7,416 nt of DNA, taken from JBLHLB01 sp047618505 (lineage in GTDB: Bacteria > Planctomycetota > UBA1135 > GCA-002686595). The translations under genes and the position numbers were made by a program. Each line of letters opens with the position of its first letter. Positions within the stretch are counted from its first letter, which is position 1. Below the pieces are notes generated by a model that did not search any database, had not been told where the DNA came from, and saw only the letters and a program-made list of their open reading frames with translations. This document shows, in pieces, positions 1-5,815 of the stretch. The stretch is taken from positions 1 to 7,416 of the forward strand of contig JBLHLB010000201.1 of assembly GCA_047618505.1 (NCBI GenBank). The letters run 5' to 3'.

Positions 1-11
1 CTTCCCTTCCC

Positions 12-581
12 TTGATTCTCGTCCTCGACAACCGCGACTCCTTCACCTTCAACCTCGTCCAGGCCCTCCAGAGCCTGGGAGGCCAGGTTCACGTGGGTCG
101 CGCCCAGGAAATGTCCCTCGGGGATGTAATGGGCCTCGGACCCGATCGAATCCTGATTGGCCCGGGTCCAGGGCGTCCTGAGGACGCGAGCTTGAGTCTG
201 GAGATCCTGGAACAGCTCGCCGGAAGCCTGCCCATACTCGGCGTCTGCCTGGGCATGCAGGCCATGGCGACGGCCTGGGGCGGGAGCGTTGGGCGGGCGG
301 GCAAGCTCGTGCACGGTTGGACGGTGCCGGTGATCCACGACGGCCGCGGCGTCTTCGACGGGTTGACGTCACCTCTGGAGATGGCGCGCTACAACTCCCT
401 GGCTGTGGTGGAGGGAAATCTGCCGAGCTGCCTGGAGATCAGTGCGCGAGATCCCGAGGGCGAGATCCTTGGACTGCGCCACCGCGTGCATGCGGTCGAA
501 GGCGTGCAATTCCACCCCGAATCGATTCTCAGCAAGGGCGGGATCGACCTGCTCCGTAACTTCATCGAGCTCTCGGGCTAG
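12..581 (+). CDS. trpG: Anthranilate/aminodeoxychorismate synthase glutamine amidotransferase subunit (TrpG/PabA-like)
   Basis: This is a class I glutamine amidotransferase of 189 residues, the usual length for TrpG/PabA. It releases ammonia from glutamine for a chorismate-using partner (TrpE or PabB) in tryptophan or folate synthesis, in the cytoplasm. Visible motifs are the N-terminal LDNRDSFTFN, the oxyanion region GPGPGRPEDA (50-59), the nucleophile Cys79 in GVCLGMQA, and the catalytic His168 and Glu170 in VQFHPESIL. Three positions depart from what I recall of the family: GHQ is GMQ at 82, the HGKTS loop is HGWTV at 101-105, and RYHSL is RYNSL at 126-130. The start is TTG, placed where relatives have Met, but only 11 pyrimidine-rich bases precede it, with no Shine-Dalgarno site. 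The frame is open to the window edge, so a fusion to an upstream TrpE/PabB domain, or an upstream start, cannot be excluded. TrpG and PabA cannot be told apart here without the partner gene. Confidence 0.9.
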   Translation: MILVLDNRDSFTFNLVQALQSLGGQVHVGRAQEMSLGDVMGLGPDRILIGPGPGRPEDASLSLEILEQLAGSLPILGVCLGMQAMATAWGGSVGRAGKLVHGWTVPVIHDGRGVFDGLTSPLEMARYNSLAVVEGNLPSCLEISARDPEGEILGLRHRVHAVEGVQFHPESILSKGGIDLLRNFIELSG

Positions 582-636
582 GGCTTGGGCGCACCTCGGG
601 TGTCGACTTCCCCCTGTTTCGGGCTGATATGCATCC

Positions 637-1098
637 ATGGGCAAACTCGCTACGCAAATCCTCTTGGTTCTCCTGGCCCTGACCTCCTGCGCGGGCGGTA
701 GCTCGGAGCCGGAGGGCCGAAACCCGGAGTGTCTGGAGATTCGGTTCGTCGGGATGGAGGAAAGAGAACGCGGCTATGCCGGGGCCCGATTCGCTGTCCG
801 CAACCGCTGGAACGAGCCGGTCTATGTCTACGGCATGATGGGCCCGGGCAACTTCTTTAGCACCAGGCGAGTAAATGGTGGAAACCAATTCATGCTGCCG
901 ATGGGATACATGTGCGGAACAGGCGCGCAGCTTTTTCAAGTGGATCCCGAGGACGAGTTCTTCCTCGAAGTATTGCTCACGGATCGGACCCCGGACTTGA
1001 TCGTCGAGATGACCGCCTGCGATGAAGCAGGTGTCCCCTACGCAGTTTGCCAAAGCCAGCCCTTCATGAATCCTATCCGCGATAGGCAGTGGGACTAG
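637..1098 (+). CDS. Small secreted lipoprotein of unknown function
   Basis: The protein has 153 residues and I do not recognise a named family. The N-terminus is a lipoprotein signal: Lys3, a hydrophobic stretch (8-15), then the lipobox LTSC with the lipid-bearing Cys18. The next residue is Ala, so there is no Asp retention signal and an outer-membrane destination is likely. The mature part has four further cysteines (32, 93, 128, 138), enough for two disulfides outside the cytoplasm. The alternating segment at 50-66 (ARFAVRNRWNEPVYVYG) resembles a strand of an immunoglobulin-like or other beta-sandwich domain; this is inference. The ATG has no convincing Shine-Dalgarno site upstream. It lies 55 bases after the trpG-like stop on the same strand, so co-transcription is possible without a functional link. 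A long antisense reading frame overlaps it, but the signal peptide and lipobox favour this strand. Confidence 0.75.
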   Translation: MGKLATQILLVLLALTSCAGGSSEPEGRNPECLEIRFVGMEERERGYAGARFAVRNRWNEPVYVYGMMGPGNFFSTRRVNGGNQFMLPMGYMCGTGAQLFQVDPEDEFFLEVLLTDRTPDLIVEMTACDEAGVPYAVCQSQPFMNPIRDRQWD

Positions 1099-1135
1099 CG
1101 TCTGGGATTAGCACTGTGGAAATAGGACCCGAGCC

Positions 1136-1894
1136 CTAGGGCCGCTTCTCCCAACGCGGCCAGTCATCCGTGCGCTTACGCCGCGGCTCCCCATCACGCA
1201 CACCGAGCACCCGCCGCGTGATGAAGTTGTAGATCGGCTTGCCGAAACGCATCCAGGCAGCCGCCAAGGTCGAGCGTTCGCTTTGTTCGACGAAGCCCGG
1301 CTGCAACGTGCCCTTCTTACCCGCCGCAAGATACCGGCGGTGCTGCTTGTTCACATGGCGTAGGTCTTCCTTACAGCGCACACCAAAGGCGCGACCGCGG
1401 GAGGGATGTACGCTCGCCAATTGAAAATCCACAAGCCCCGGTTCCCCAGCGGGCCCGACGATCACATTGCCCTCCTTGTGTAGATCGTTGTGGCAGACGC
1501 CGCACCCATGCACGGCACGCACCAGGTCCTCCAGCCGTTCAAAGAAGTCCTCGGGCAGGACCTCGGCGGCGTAGAGCGGCACGCCCGTGAGCCAAGAGCG
1601 GTGCAGCACACGCTTGGGGTGCGCGGGTGCCGGAAAGGGCCCCGACTCCACCAGGGAAGGTACCCGCCCCAGTCCCTCCAGCACCCCGAGGGCGCGGCGC
1701 TCGCGTGCCAAAAGTCGCCTGGCCAGGAAGGCCGACCCGGGAATTCGCCCACCGCAGGCCACGCGTCGCACAAAGGAGCGAGACGCAGCCCCAGGCACCC
1801 CAGAGGGCCCTTCGAGGGTGACGCGCTCGACTCGACCGAAGGAGTCCTCCTTCAGTGTTACGTCAGCTTGTGGCTCCTTTGCTTGAGGCTCCAT
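1136..1894 (-). CDS. RIO/lipopolysaccharide-kinase-like protein with protein-kinase fold
   Basis: This is a 252-residue kinase-fold protein counted from the ATG at 1894. Family marks are an alpha-C Glu65 in the segment LLARERRAL, the catalytic loop HNDLHKEGN (His135, Asp137, Asn143) and the metal-binding triplet Asp156-Phe157-Gln158 in VDFQLA. A following EDLRHVNKQHRRYL segment also fits bacterial RIO- or Kdo-kinase-like proteins as I remember them. The substrate is unknown; relatives phosphorylate sugars of the LPS core or proteins. The beta-3 lysine that normally contacts ATP phosphates is not obvious: the aligned place reads FVRR (41-44), with arginine. There is no signal peptide, so it is cytoplasmic. 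I chose 1894 because AGGCGG lies six bases upstream on this strand. An in-frame ATG at 1921 would add nine residues but lacks such a site. It is divergent from the SGNH gene and convergent with the lipoprotein, with 37 bases between the stops and no clear terminator. Confidence 0.82.
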   Translation of the reverse strand: MEPQAKEPQADVTLKEDSFGRVERVTLEGPSGVPGAASRSFVRRVACGGRIPGSAFLARRLLARERRALGVLEGLGRVPSLVESGPFPAPAHPKRVLHRSWLTGVPLYAAEVLPEDFFERLEDLVRAVHGCGVCHNDLHKEGNVIVGPAGEPGLVDFQLASVHPSRGRAFGVRCKEDLRHVNKQHRRYLAAGKKGTLQPGFVEQSERSTLAAAWMRFGKPIYNFITRRVLGVRDGEPRRKRTDDWPRWEKRP

Positions 1895-1919
1895 GGCAAG
1901 CCGCCTATTCTCCCGCCCC

Positions 1920-3323
1920 ATGAACCCGGATCACAGTCAAGACCCCGCCGGCGGGTCAGATTTCGAAAAAGAGCACGGCAATAGCGACCGCGACCTGCCC
2001 GAAGGCATGGTCCCGGGCTATCCCGAGGCTGCCGCGGCCATCGATGCGGGACAACGCTCGGGCAAGGGTCGCAAGATCCTGGTGGCCCTGGTGCTCTCCT
2101 TCGCCATGGCAACCCTCTGTGCGGAGGTCTTCCTGCGCCTCAGCGGATACCGCCAGGGCATCTTCGACACCACGGTGAATACAACCATCACGCGCTGGGT
2201 CGCGTTGATGCAGGCCGACATTTTCGAGGAGATCGATGACCCCGTGCGGCGCTACGCCATGCGCCCGGGTGCGGAGGTTGAGTTGGACGGTTGGAGCTTC
2301 CGCGTCAATTCCAATCGCGCCCGTGGCCCGGAACTCGCCAGCCCCAAACCTGTGGGTGAACGGCGGCTCCTGGCGCTGGGGGATTCCTTCTGCTTCGGCC
2401 TCTGGAGCGATGAGGACGAGACCCTCGTCGGCCATCTCACGCGTATGGCAAATGAGCGCGAGACGGAAATCGGAAGCGGATTGACCTGGCGCTCCGTGAA
2501 CCTCGGCGTCCCCGGTTACCACACCGGACAACAACTGCGCGCCTTTGAACAGGAGGGCCTAGCCCTCGAGCCCGACGCCGTGGTGATCTACTACAACACC
2601 AACGACATTCAAACGAACGGCTTCTTCTTCGACGAGGAGTTCGGGCTGCGCAACGACTTCCTGCCCCTGCCCGTTTGGTTGCGTCGACGCCTGTGGTCGA
2701 GCCATCTCTATGGAGCCATTGCCCGCTGGCATTACATGCAATACCAGTCCATCCCCGGGCCAGAGATGGACCCGCGCGTGCCCTGGGCCCACGTGCGCGA
2801 GGACAACCAACAGGACACAAAGGACAGCCTTGCACGCATCGTGGAACTCTGCCGCGAACGCGAACTGCCTGTCTACTTTGTCAATCAGCCGCTCTTGACC
2901 TGGATGGGCGACATGATGAACCCCGAGTGGTCGTTGTTGCCTCTGGTGCAATGGGCCGAAGATGTGCGTGAGGAGCTGGAAATCCCGGGCACGAACCTGC
3001 TTGGGTGGACGCGCGGCTACGACGACGGCGTTGATCGTTTCCAAGGCCTGGAACCTGGCCAGGCATCGCCGCCGCCGGAATTCATCGTGGACAAGTACTA
3101 CGCCGATCCTTGGGCTGAGGGCGCCTTGCAATGGGTGCATGATCGAGCCAAAGAGAATGGCGTTGATTGGGAAGCGCTCTCCTTCCAGGAACAGTTGGCG
3201 AGCTTCGCCGGCTACCCCGAAGCTGCACCGCTATCCCTGGACTTTCACCTGAACGGCGCGGGCTACGGGCACATCGCGCGTGTCGTCTACCCGGGCCTGC
3301 GAGCCGCGGGAATCCTGCCGTGA
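1920..3323 (+). CDS. Membrane-anchored SGNH/GDSL-family hydrolase or acyltransferase-like protein
   Basis: The protein has 467 residues from the ATG at 1920. Residues 1-51 are hydrophilic and acidic, ending in the basic KGRK. One membrane helix follows (about 52-74), so positive-inside topology puts the large domain outside the cytoplasmic membrane. SGNH blocks run in order: GDS with the nucleophile Ser156 (LLALGDSFCFG), NLGVPGYHTGQQL with Asn194 and Gly196, NTND with Asn228 and Asp229, and a C-terminal DFHLN with Asp441 and His443. The DxH spacing resembles AlgX/AlgJ-type enzymes rather than the common DxxH. About 70 residues (361-431), rich in Trp, Tyr and Pro, separate the core from DxH and may form a lid. 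The likely role is ester hydrolysis or acyl transfer on a surface glycan or lipid; the substrate is unknown. An in-frame ATG at 1893, with GAGG four bases upstream, would add nine residues but overlap the kinase start. The stop overlaps the GTG start of the ABC ATPase. Confidence 0.85.
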   Translation: MNPDHSQDPAGGSDFEKEHGNSDRDLPEGMVPGYPEAAAAIDAGQRSGKGRKILVALVLSFAMATLCAEVFLRLSGYRQGIFDTTVNTTITRWVALMQADIFEEIDDPVRRYAMRPGAEVELDGWSFRVNSNRARGPELASPKPVGERRLLALGDSFCFGLWSDEDETLVGHLTRMANERETEIGSGLTWRSVNLGVPGYHTGQQLRAFEQEGLALEPDAVVIYYNTNDIQTNGFFFDEEFGLRNDFLPLPVWLRRRLWSSHLYGAIARWHYMQYQSIPGPEMDPRVPWAHVREDNQQDTKDSLARIVELCRERELPVYFVNQPLLTWMGDMMNPEWSLLPLVQWAEDVREELEIPGTNLLGWTRGYDDGVDRFQGLEPGQASPPPEFIVDKYYADPWAEGALQWVHDRAKENGVDWEALSFQEQLASFAGYPEAAPLSLDFHLNGAGYGHIARVVYPGLRAAGILP

Positions 3324-4291
3324 CGGACGTCGCATCTCCGCCGAGTAGCCCGCGGGAAATCGGTCTGGGCGGGATTCAGATCCACGGTTTGACCCGCCGC
3401 TTCGGCGAGAATATTGCCCTCAAGCCCCTGGACTTGAGGGTCGCCCCCGGCGCAATCACAGGCCTCCTGGGTCCCAACGGCAGCGGTAAGAGCACCCTTT
3501 TGCGCGTGTTGATCGGGCTAGTTCAGCCTGACGCGGGTCGTGCCACAATCGCCGGCGTTGAGCTTAGCGGTGACGGCACCGCCGTGCGTCGGCGCGTGAC
3601 CTACCTCCCCGGCGAGATCGGCGTCTACGGCGAGCTCACTGGCCTGGAGCACCTGGCCTGGTTCGTGCGCGGACGAGGGCGCGGAGCAAAGGCGCGGGCC
3701 GTCGCCCTAGGTCGCGAACTCGAGCTGCCCCTCGAGCGTCCGGTGCAGGCCTATAGCCACGGCATGAAACGCCAACTGCTCCTAGCCGCCGCCCTGGCCC
3801 CCGAGGTCCCCGTGCGCATCCTTGACGAGCCCACTGAGGGTCTCGATCCGAGCAAGCGCGCCCACGTACTGGAACTCCTCAAGCGTGACGTCGACGCCAA
3901 GGGCACAACGGTGCTGTTCTCCTCCCACCACCTGGCCGAGGTGGAGCAGGGCTGTGACCGGATTCTGTTCCTGAACCGTGGCAAACTATTCAACGAAGCG
4001 GAAGCCGCGCGCGTTCGTGCCGGGGCACGCCACATGGTCAAGCTCACATGGGAGCAGGGCCGGGACGACTTGGATTCAGATCAGGTGCGCTCCGCCCTGG
4101 GACAAGCCGGCGTGAAAGACGCACGCATCGATGGCTGCCAAGCCACATTCGTCCTCGAAGGAGAAGATTCACGCGCCGCCCTGCTGGCTTTCCTTGAAGG
4201 ACTAGAGCTTCCCCCGATCACCTCCCTTTCCTACGGCAGCTTCTCGCTTCAAGAGCTCTACCGAGTGCTCTATGGACAGGAGGGCATCTGA
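3320..4291 (+). CDS. ABC-2 type exporter, ATP-binding subunit
   Basis: This 323-residue ATPase subunit powers export by the permease encoded next to it. Walker A is GPNGSGKST (51-59). The signature is YSHGMKRQ (145-152), the variant usual in ABC-2/CcmA-type ATPases. Walker B ends in LDEPTEGLDP with Asp169 and Glu170, and the switch histidine is His203 in FSSHHLAEVE. The Q-loop place reads YLPGE (95-99), without the classical glutamine, as in some relatives of BcrA type. About 110 residues after the H-loop form a C-terminal accessory domain. The frame is open upstream to 3167, but homology begins only near residue 18 of this call, and GTG at 3320 overlaps the SGNH stop as GTGA. I therefore take 3320 as the start, with translational coupling. 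The cargo is not shown by the sequence; the SGNH partner suggests an envelope glycan or lipid. Confidence 0.92.
   Translation: MTDVASPPSSPREIGLGGIQIHGLTRRFGENIALKPLDLRVAPGAITGLLGPNGSGKSTLLRVLIGLVQPDAGRATIAGVELSGDGTAVRRRVTYLPGEIGVYGELTGLEHLAWFVRGRGRGAKARAVALGRELELPLERPVQAYSHGMKRQLLLAAALAPEVPVRILDEPTEGLDPSKRAHVLELLKRDVDAKGTTVLFSSHHLAEVEQGCDRILFLNRGKLFNEAEAARVRAGARHMVKLTWEQGRDDLDSDQVRSALGQAGVKDARIDGCQATFVLEGEDSRAALLAFLEGLELPPITSLSYGSFSLQELYRVLYGQEGI
4278..4283 (+). promoter_or_regulatory. Shine-Dalgarno site of the ABC permease gene
   Basis: A perfect AGGAGG lies inside the last codons of the ATPase gene, seven bases before the permease ATG at 4291. It fixes the permease start and shows that the host uses canonical Shine-Dalgarno initiation at least here. 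Confidence 0.8.
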
Positions 4292-5055
4292 TGAAGCGCC
4301 TCGCCGTCGGCCTCCCCGGCTGGAGTTTGGGCTACGCCATCGTGTTGGAAATGATGCTCGTGGCGGCGATTCTCTACTGGCCGAACTTCGAAGAGAACAT
4401 CGGCGCCCTGCGCATCCTGGCGGCACCGATCCCCGCCATGCGAGTGCTCCTAGAGCAGGTCGAGTCCTTCGGCGTGGTTGGCTACGTCAGTGGTCAGCAT
4501 TTCTTCAAGGGCTGCAACACCATGGGGGCTGCGGCAGCTGTGCTCTTCGCCGTTGGAGCTGTCGCCGGTGAAGCTCGCCGTGGCACTCTCGAGATTTGGA
4601 TGGCGCGCCCCTTCTCGCGACTGCGCATGTTGTCTGAACGCTATGCCGCCGGCGCCGTGGCCCTGGCCTTCCCAATCTTCGCGACGTCGGCGACGATTCC
4701 CTGGCTGTGCGGTCTTGTGGATGAGTCCGTTCCCCTATGGGCGATGATGCTCTCCTCCGTGCACCAGTGGATCTTCCTGATGACGATCTACAGCGCGACT
4801 TTCCTGGCCTCGACACGCGGATCCCACCCCACGCGCATTTCCCTGGCCGCCATCTTCAGCGTGACATTTCTCTTCGCCATGTACATGGTCGAAGTCGTCA
4901 CGAACTACTCGTTCTTCCGCCTGGCGGATATCGAAGACCACATGTTCATCTTCGAGCATGCAACCTTGGACTGGCCGATCATTGCGTTGCTGGTGGCGAT
5001 CAGCGCGGCCCTGTTCCGGCTCTCGCTGCGTTCCTTCCAAAGACGCATTCCCTAG
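4291..5055 (+). CDS. ABC-2 type exporter, permease subunit
   Basis: This 254-residue polytopic membrane protein is the transmembrane partner of the upstream ATPase. Six hydrophobic segments can be seen at about 13-30, 78-94, 118-140, 150-173, 183-205 and 227-244, the normal ABC-2 number. Between segments 2 and 3 the cytoplasmic stretch GEARRGTLEIWMARPFSR (93-110) matches the typical ABC-2 pattern of Glu, Gly-Thr-x-Glu and Pro-x-Ser-Arg, which includes the coupling region to the ATPase. A hydrophilic loop of about 45 residues follows the first segment. The start overlaps the ATPase stop by one base (TGATG) behind a perfect AGGAGG, so expression should be stoichiometric with the ATPase. Its stop lies in a CTAG shared with the convergent TPR gene. 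The substrate is unknown. Confidence 0.88.
   Translation: MKRLAVGLPGWSLGYAIVLEMMLVAAILYWPNFEENIGALRILAAPIPAMRVLLEQVESFGVVGYVSGQHFFKGCNTMGAAAAVLFAVGAVAGEARRGTLEIWMARPFSRLRMLSERYAAGAVALAFPIFATSATIPWLCGLVDESVPLWAMMLSSVHQWIFLMTIYSATFLASTRGSHPTRISLAAIFSVTFLFAMYMVEVVTNYSFFRLADIEDHMFIFEHATLDWPIIALLVAISAALFRLSLRSFQRRIP
5052..5055. other. CTAG palindrome providing stop codons on both strands
   Basis: TAG at 5053-5055 ends the permease gene on the plus strand, and the complement of 5052-5054 is the TAG that ends the TPR gene on the minus strand. The two convergent genes overlap by these four bases, so there is no intergenic space for a terminator. Any transcription end must lie inside one of the two coding regions. 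Confidence 0.9.
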
Positions 5056-5750
5056 CAGCGCAGCGCAGCGAATTTGGCCTTCATGGCCCAGACACGGGCC
5101 TTGGCCTGCTGGTAGGAGGCCGTGTGAATCGCCAAGGTAGCGACGCTGTCAAAAGCCCTGCGCGCATCGTCCTTCCGATTGAGTCCTAGCAAGGTTTGAC
5201 CGCGGCGATAGCTCGACTCCGGCGTCGGCCCATGGTTGCGCTCAAAGGTCTCGAGTGCAGCAAGCGCGTCATCGAGCTGGCCCAGGGCTTCAGAGACCTC
5301 AGCCAGACTCAGTTGGGCAGAGCCGTAGGCATGCTCCGGATCCAACTCGAGGGCGCGCGTGAGGAAGGTCGAGGCCTCCTCGAATCGGCGCAGGTCGAGA
5401 TAGGCCTGCCCGAGGCGATAGTGCCACTCCGCCTGATCGGGCTCTCCCTCCGTCGCCGACTCTAGATGCTCCAGCGCCGCCCGGGCCTGGCCCTGGGCAA
5501 GCAGCATGCGGCCGGCCTTGCCATGGTTGTGGGGCGTGTCAACCTGCAGCAATTGGCTTAGCTGAGAGCGTGACTTCCGCACTCGAACGGTGCGCTCCCC
5601 CCAACGGGTCATCCCGACGGAGAGCAGAATCGCCGTGATCCAGACCCCGATGAGCCCGGTGCGGGCAAAGAGCACGCCAATCACCGGCACGTGGCCCAGG
5701 ACCCGGGTAAGCACCAGCACGAGAATGAAGAACACGAAGAAACGTCCCAT
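5052..5750 (-). CDS. TPR-repeat protein with two N-terminal membrane segments
   Basis: This is a 232-residue protein of unknown specific function. Residues 4-20 and about 31-47 are hydrophobic and form two membrane helices around a short loop. A basic linker (49-61, RWGERTVRVRKSR) follows and suggests that the rest is cytoplasmic. From about residue 74 to 212 there are four degenerate TPR-type helical pairs, for example EWHYRLGQAYLDLRRFEEA (108-126), ending in ALELDPEHA. TPR arrays bind partner proteins, so an assembly or scaffold role at the membrane is likely; the partner cannot be named. The ATG at 5750 comes directly before the first helix but has no Shine-Dalgarno site. An in-frame ATG at 5807, preceded on this strand by AGGAGGGAC, would add 19 residues and overlap the start of the neighbouring SGNH gene. 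The gene is divergent from that SGNH gene and convergent with the ABC permease. Confidence 0.82.
   Translation of the reverse strand: MGRFFVFFILVLVLTRVLGHVPVIGVLFARTGLIGVWITAILLSVGMTRWGERTVRVRKSRSQLSQLLQVDTPHNHGKAGRMLLAQGQARAALEHLESATEGEPDQAEWHYRLGQAYLDLRRFEEASTFLTRALELDPEHAYGSAQLSLAEVSEALGQLDDALAALETFERNHGPTPESSYRRGQTLLGLNRKDDARRAFDSVATLAIHTASYQQAKARVWAMKAKFAALRC
5056..5070. repeat. Three tandem copies of the pentamer CAGCG
   Basis: CAGCG occurs three times without mismatch at the 3' end of the TPR gene, next to the shared stop. On the coding strand it reads as CGCTG repeats and encodes the last residues (Ala-Ala-Leu-Arg-Cys). Gain or loss of one five-base unit would shift the frame and change the C-terminus. 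It may be chance in a GC-rich sequence. Confidence 0.6.
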
Positions 5751-5796
5751 GGGGGAATCGTAGCAGCTTGCGCCCCGCCGATCTAAATGCGGGAAT

Positions 5797-5815
5797 GGGG
5801 AGGACATGTCCCTCC
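5797..5815. promoter_or_regulatory. Near-symmetric start site with Shine-Dalgarno-like sequence on both strands
   Basis: The core GGACATGTCC (5802-5811) is a perfect ten-base palindrome containing ATG on each strand (5806 plus, 5807 minus). On the plus strand GGGGAGG (5797-5803) precedes ATG by two bases; on the minus strand AGGAGGG precedes ATG by two bases. The plus ATG starts the second SGNH gene. The minus ATG is an alternative start for the TPR gene. The short spacing makes both weaker than ideal. The symmetry might also mark a regulator binding site, but nothing in the sequence proves this. Confidence 0.45.

Noticed and set aside
603..633. Possible promoter before the lipoprotein gene (TCGACT and TATGCA)
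   Set aside because: Both boxes match consensus poorly, the spacing is 19 bases, and the second box is almost on the ATG.
562..1053. Long open frame antisense to the lipoprotein gene (163 codons)
   Set aside because: It has no recognisable motif, signal or hydrophobic core, and its opposite strand has a clean signal peptide and lipobox. GC-rich coding DNA commonly leaves such antisense frames open.
1099..1135. Terminator between the convergent lipoprotein and kinase genes
   Set aside because: No stable inverted repeat or T-run could be seen in these 37 bases.
1490..1984. Open plus-strand frame of 164 codons across the kinase gene
   Set aside because: Its composition is low-complexity Arg/Pro/Gly-rich, and the minus strand carries kinase motifs in order.
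1956..3140. Two long minus-strand frames (192 and 193 codons) under the first SGNH gene
   Set aside because: They mirror the SGNH codons and contain no domain, while the plus strand has all SGNH blocks.
3167..3319. N-terminal extension of the ABC ATPase to an upstream ATG
   Set aside because: The 51 extra residues overlap the conserved end of the SGNH gene, look Arg/Pro-rich and match no ABC feature. GTG at 3320 gives the expected N-terminus and stop-start overlap.
5076..5088. Small hairpin GGCC-TTCAT-GGCC near the convergent stops
   Set aside because: The stem has only four pairs and no U-run follows on either strand, so it is not a credible terminator.
4737..5189. Plus-strand frame overlapping the permease end and the TPR gene
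   Set aside because: It is a shadow frame spanning two better-supported genes and has no hydrophobic or domain pattern.
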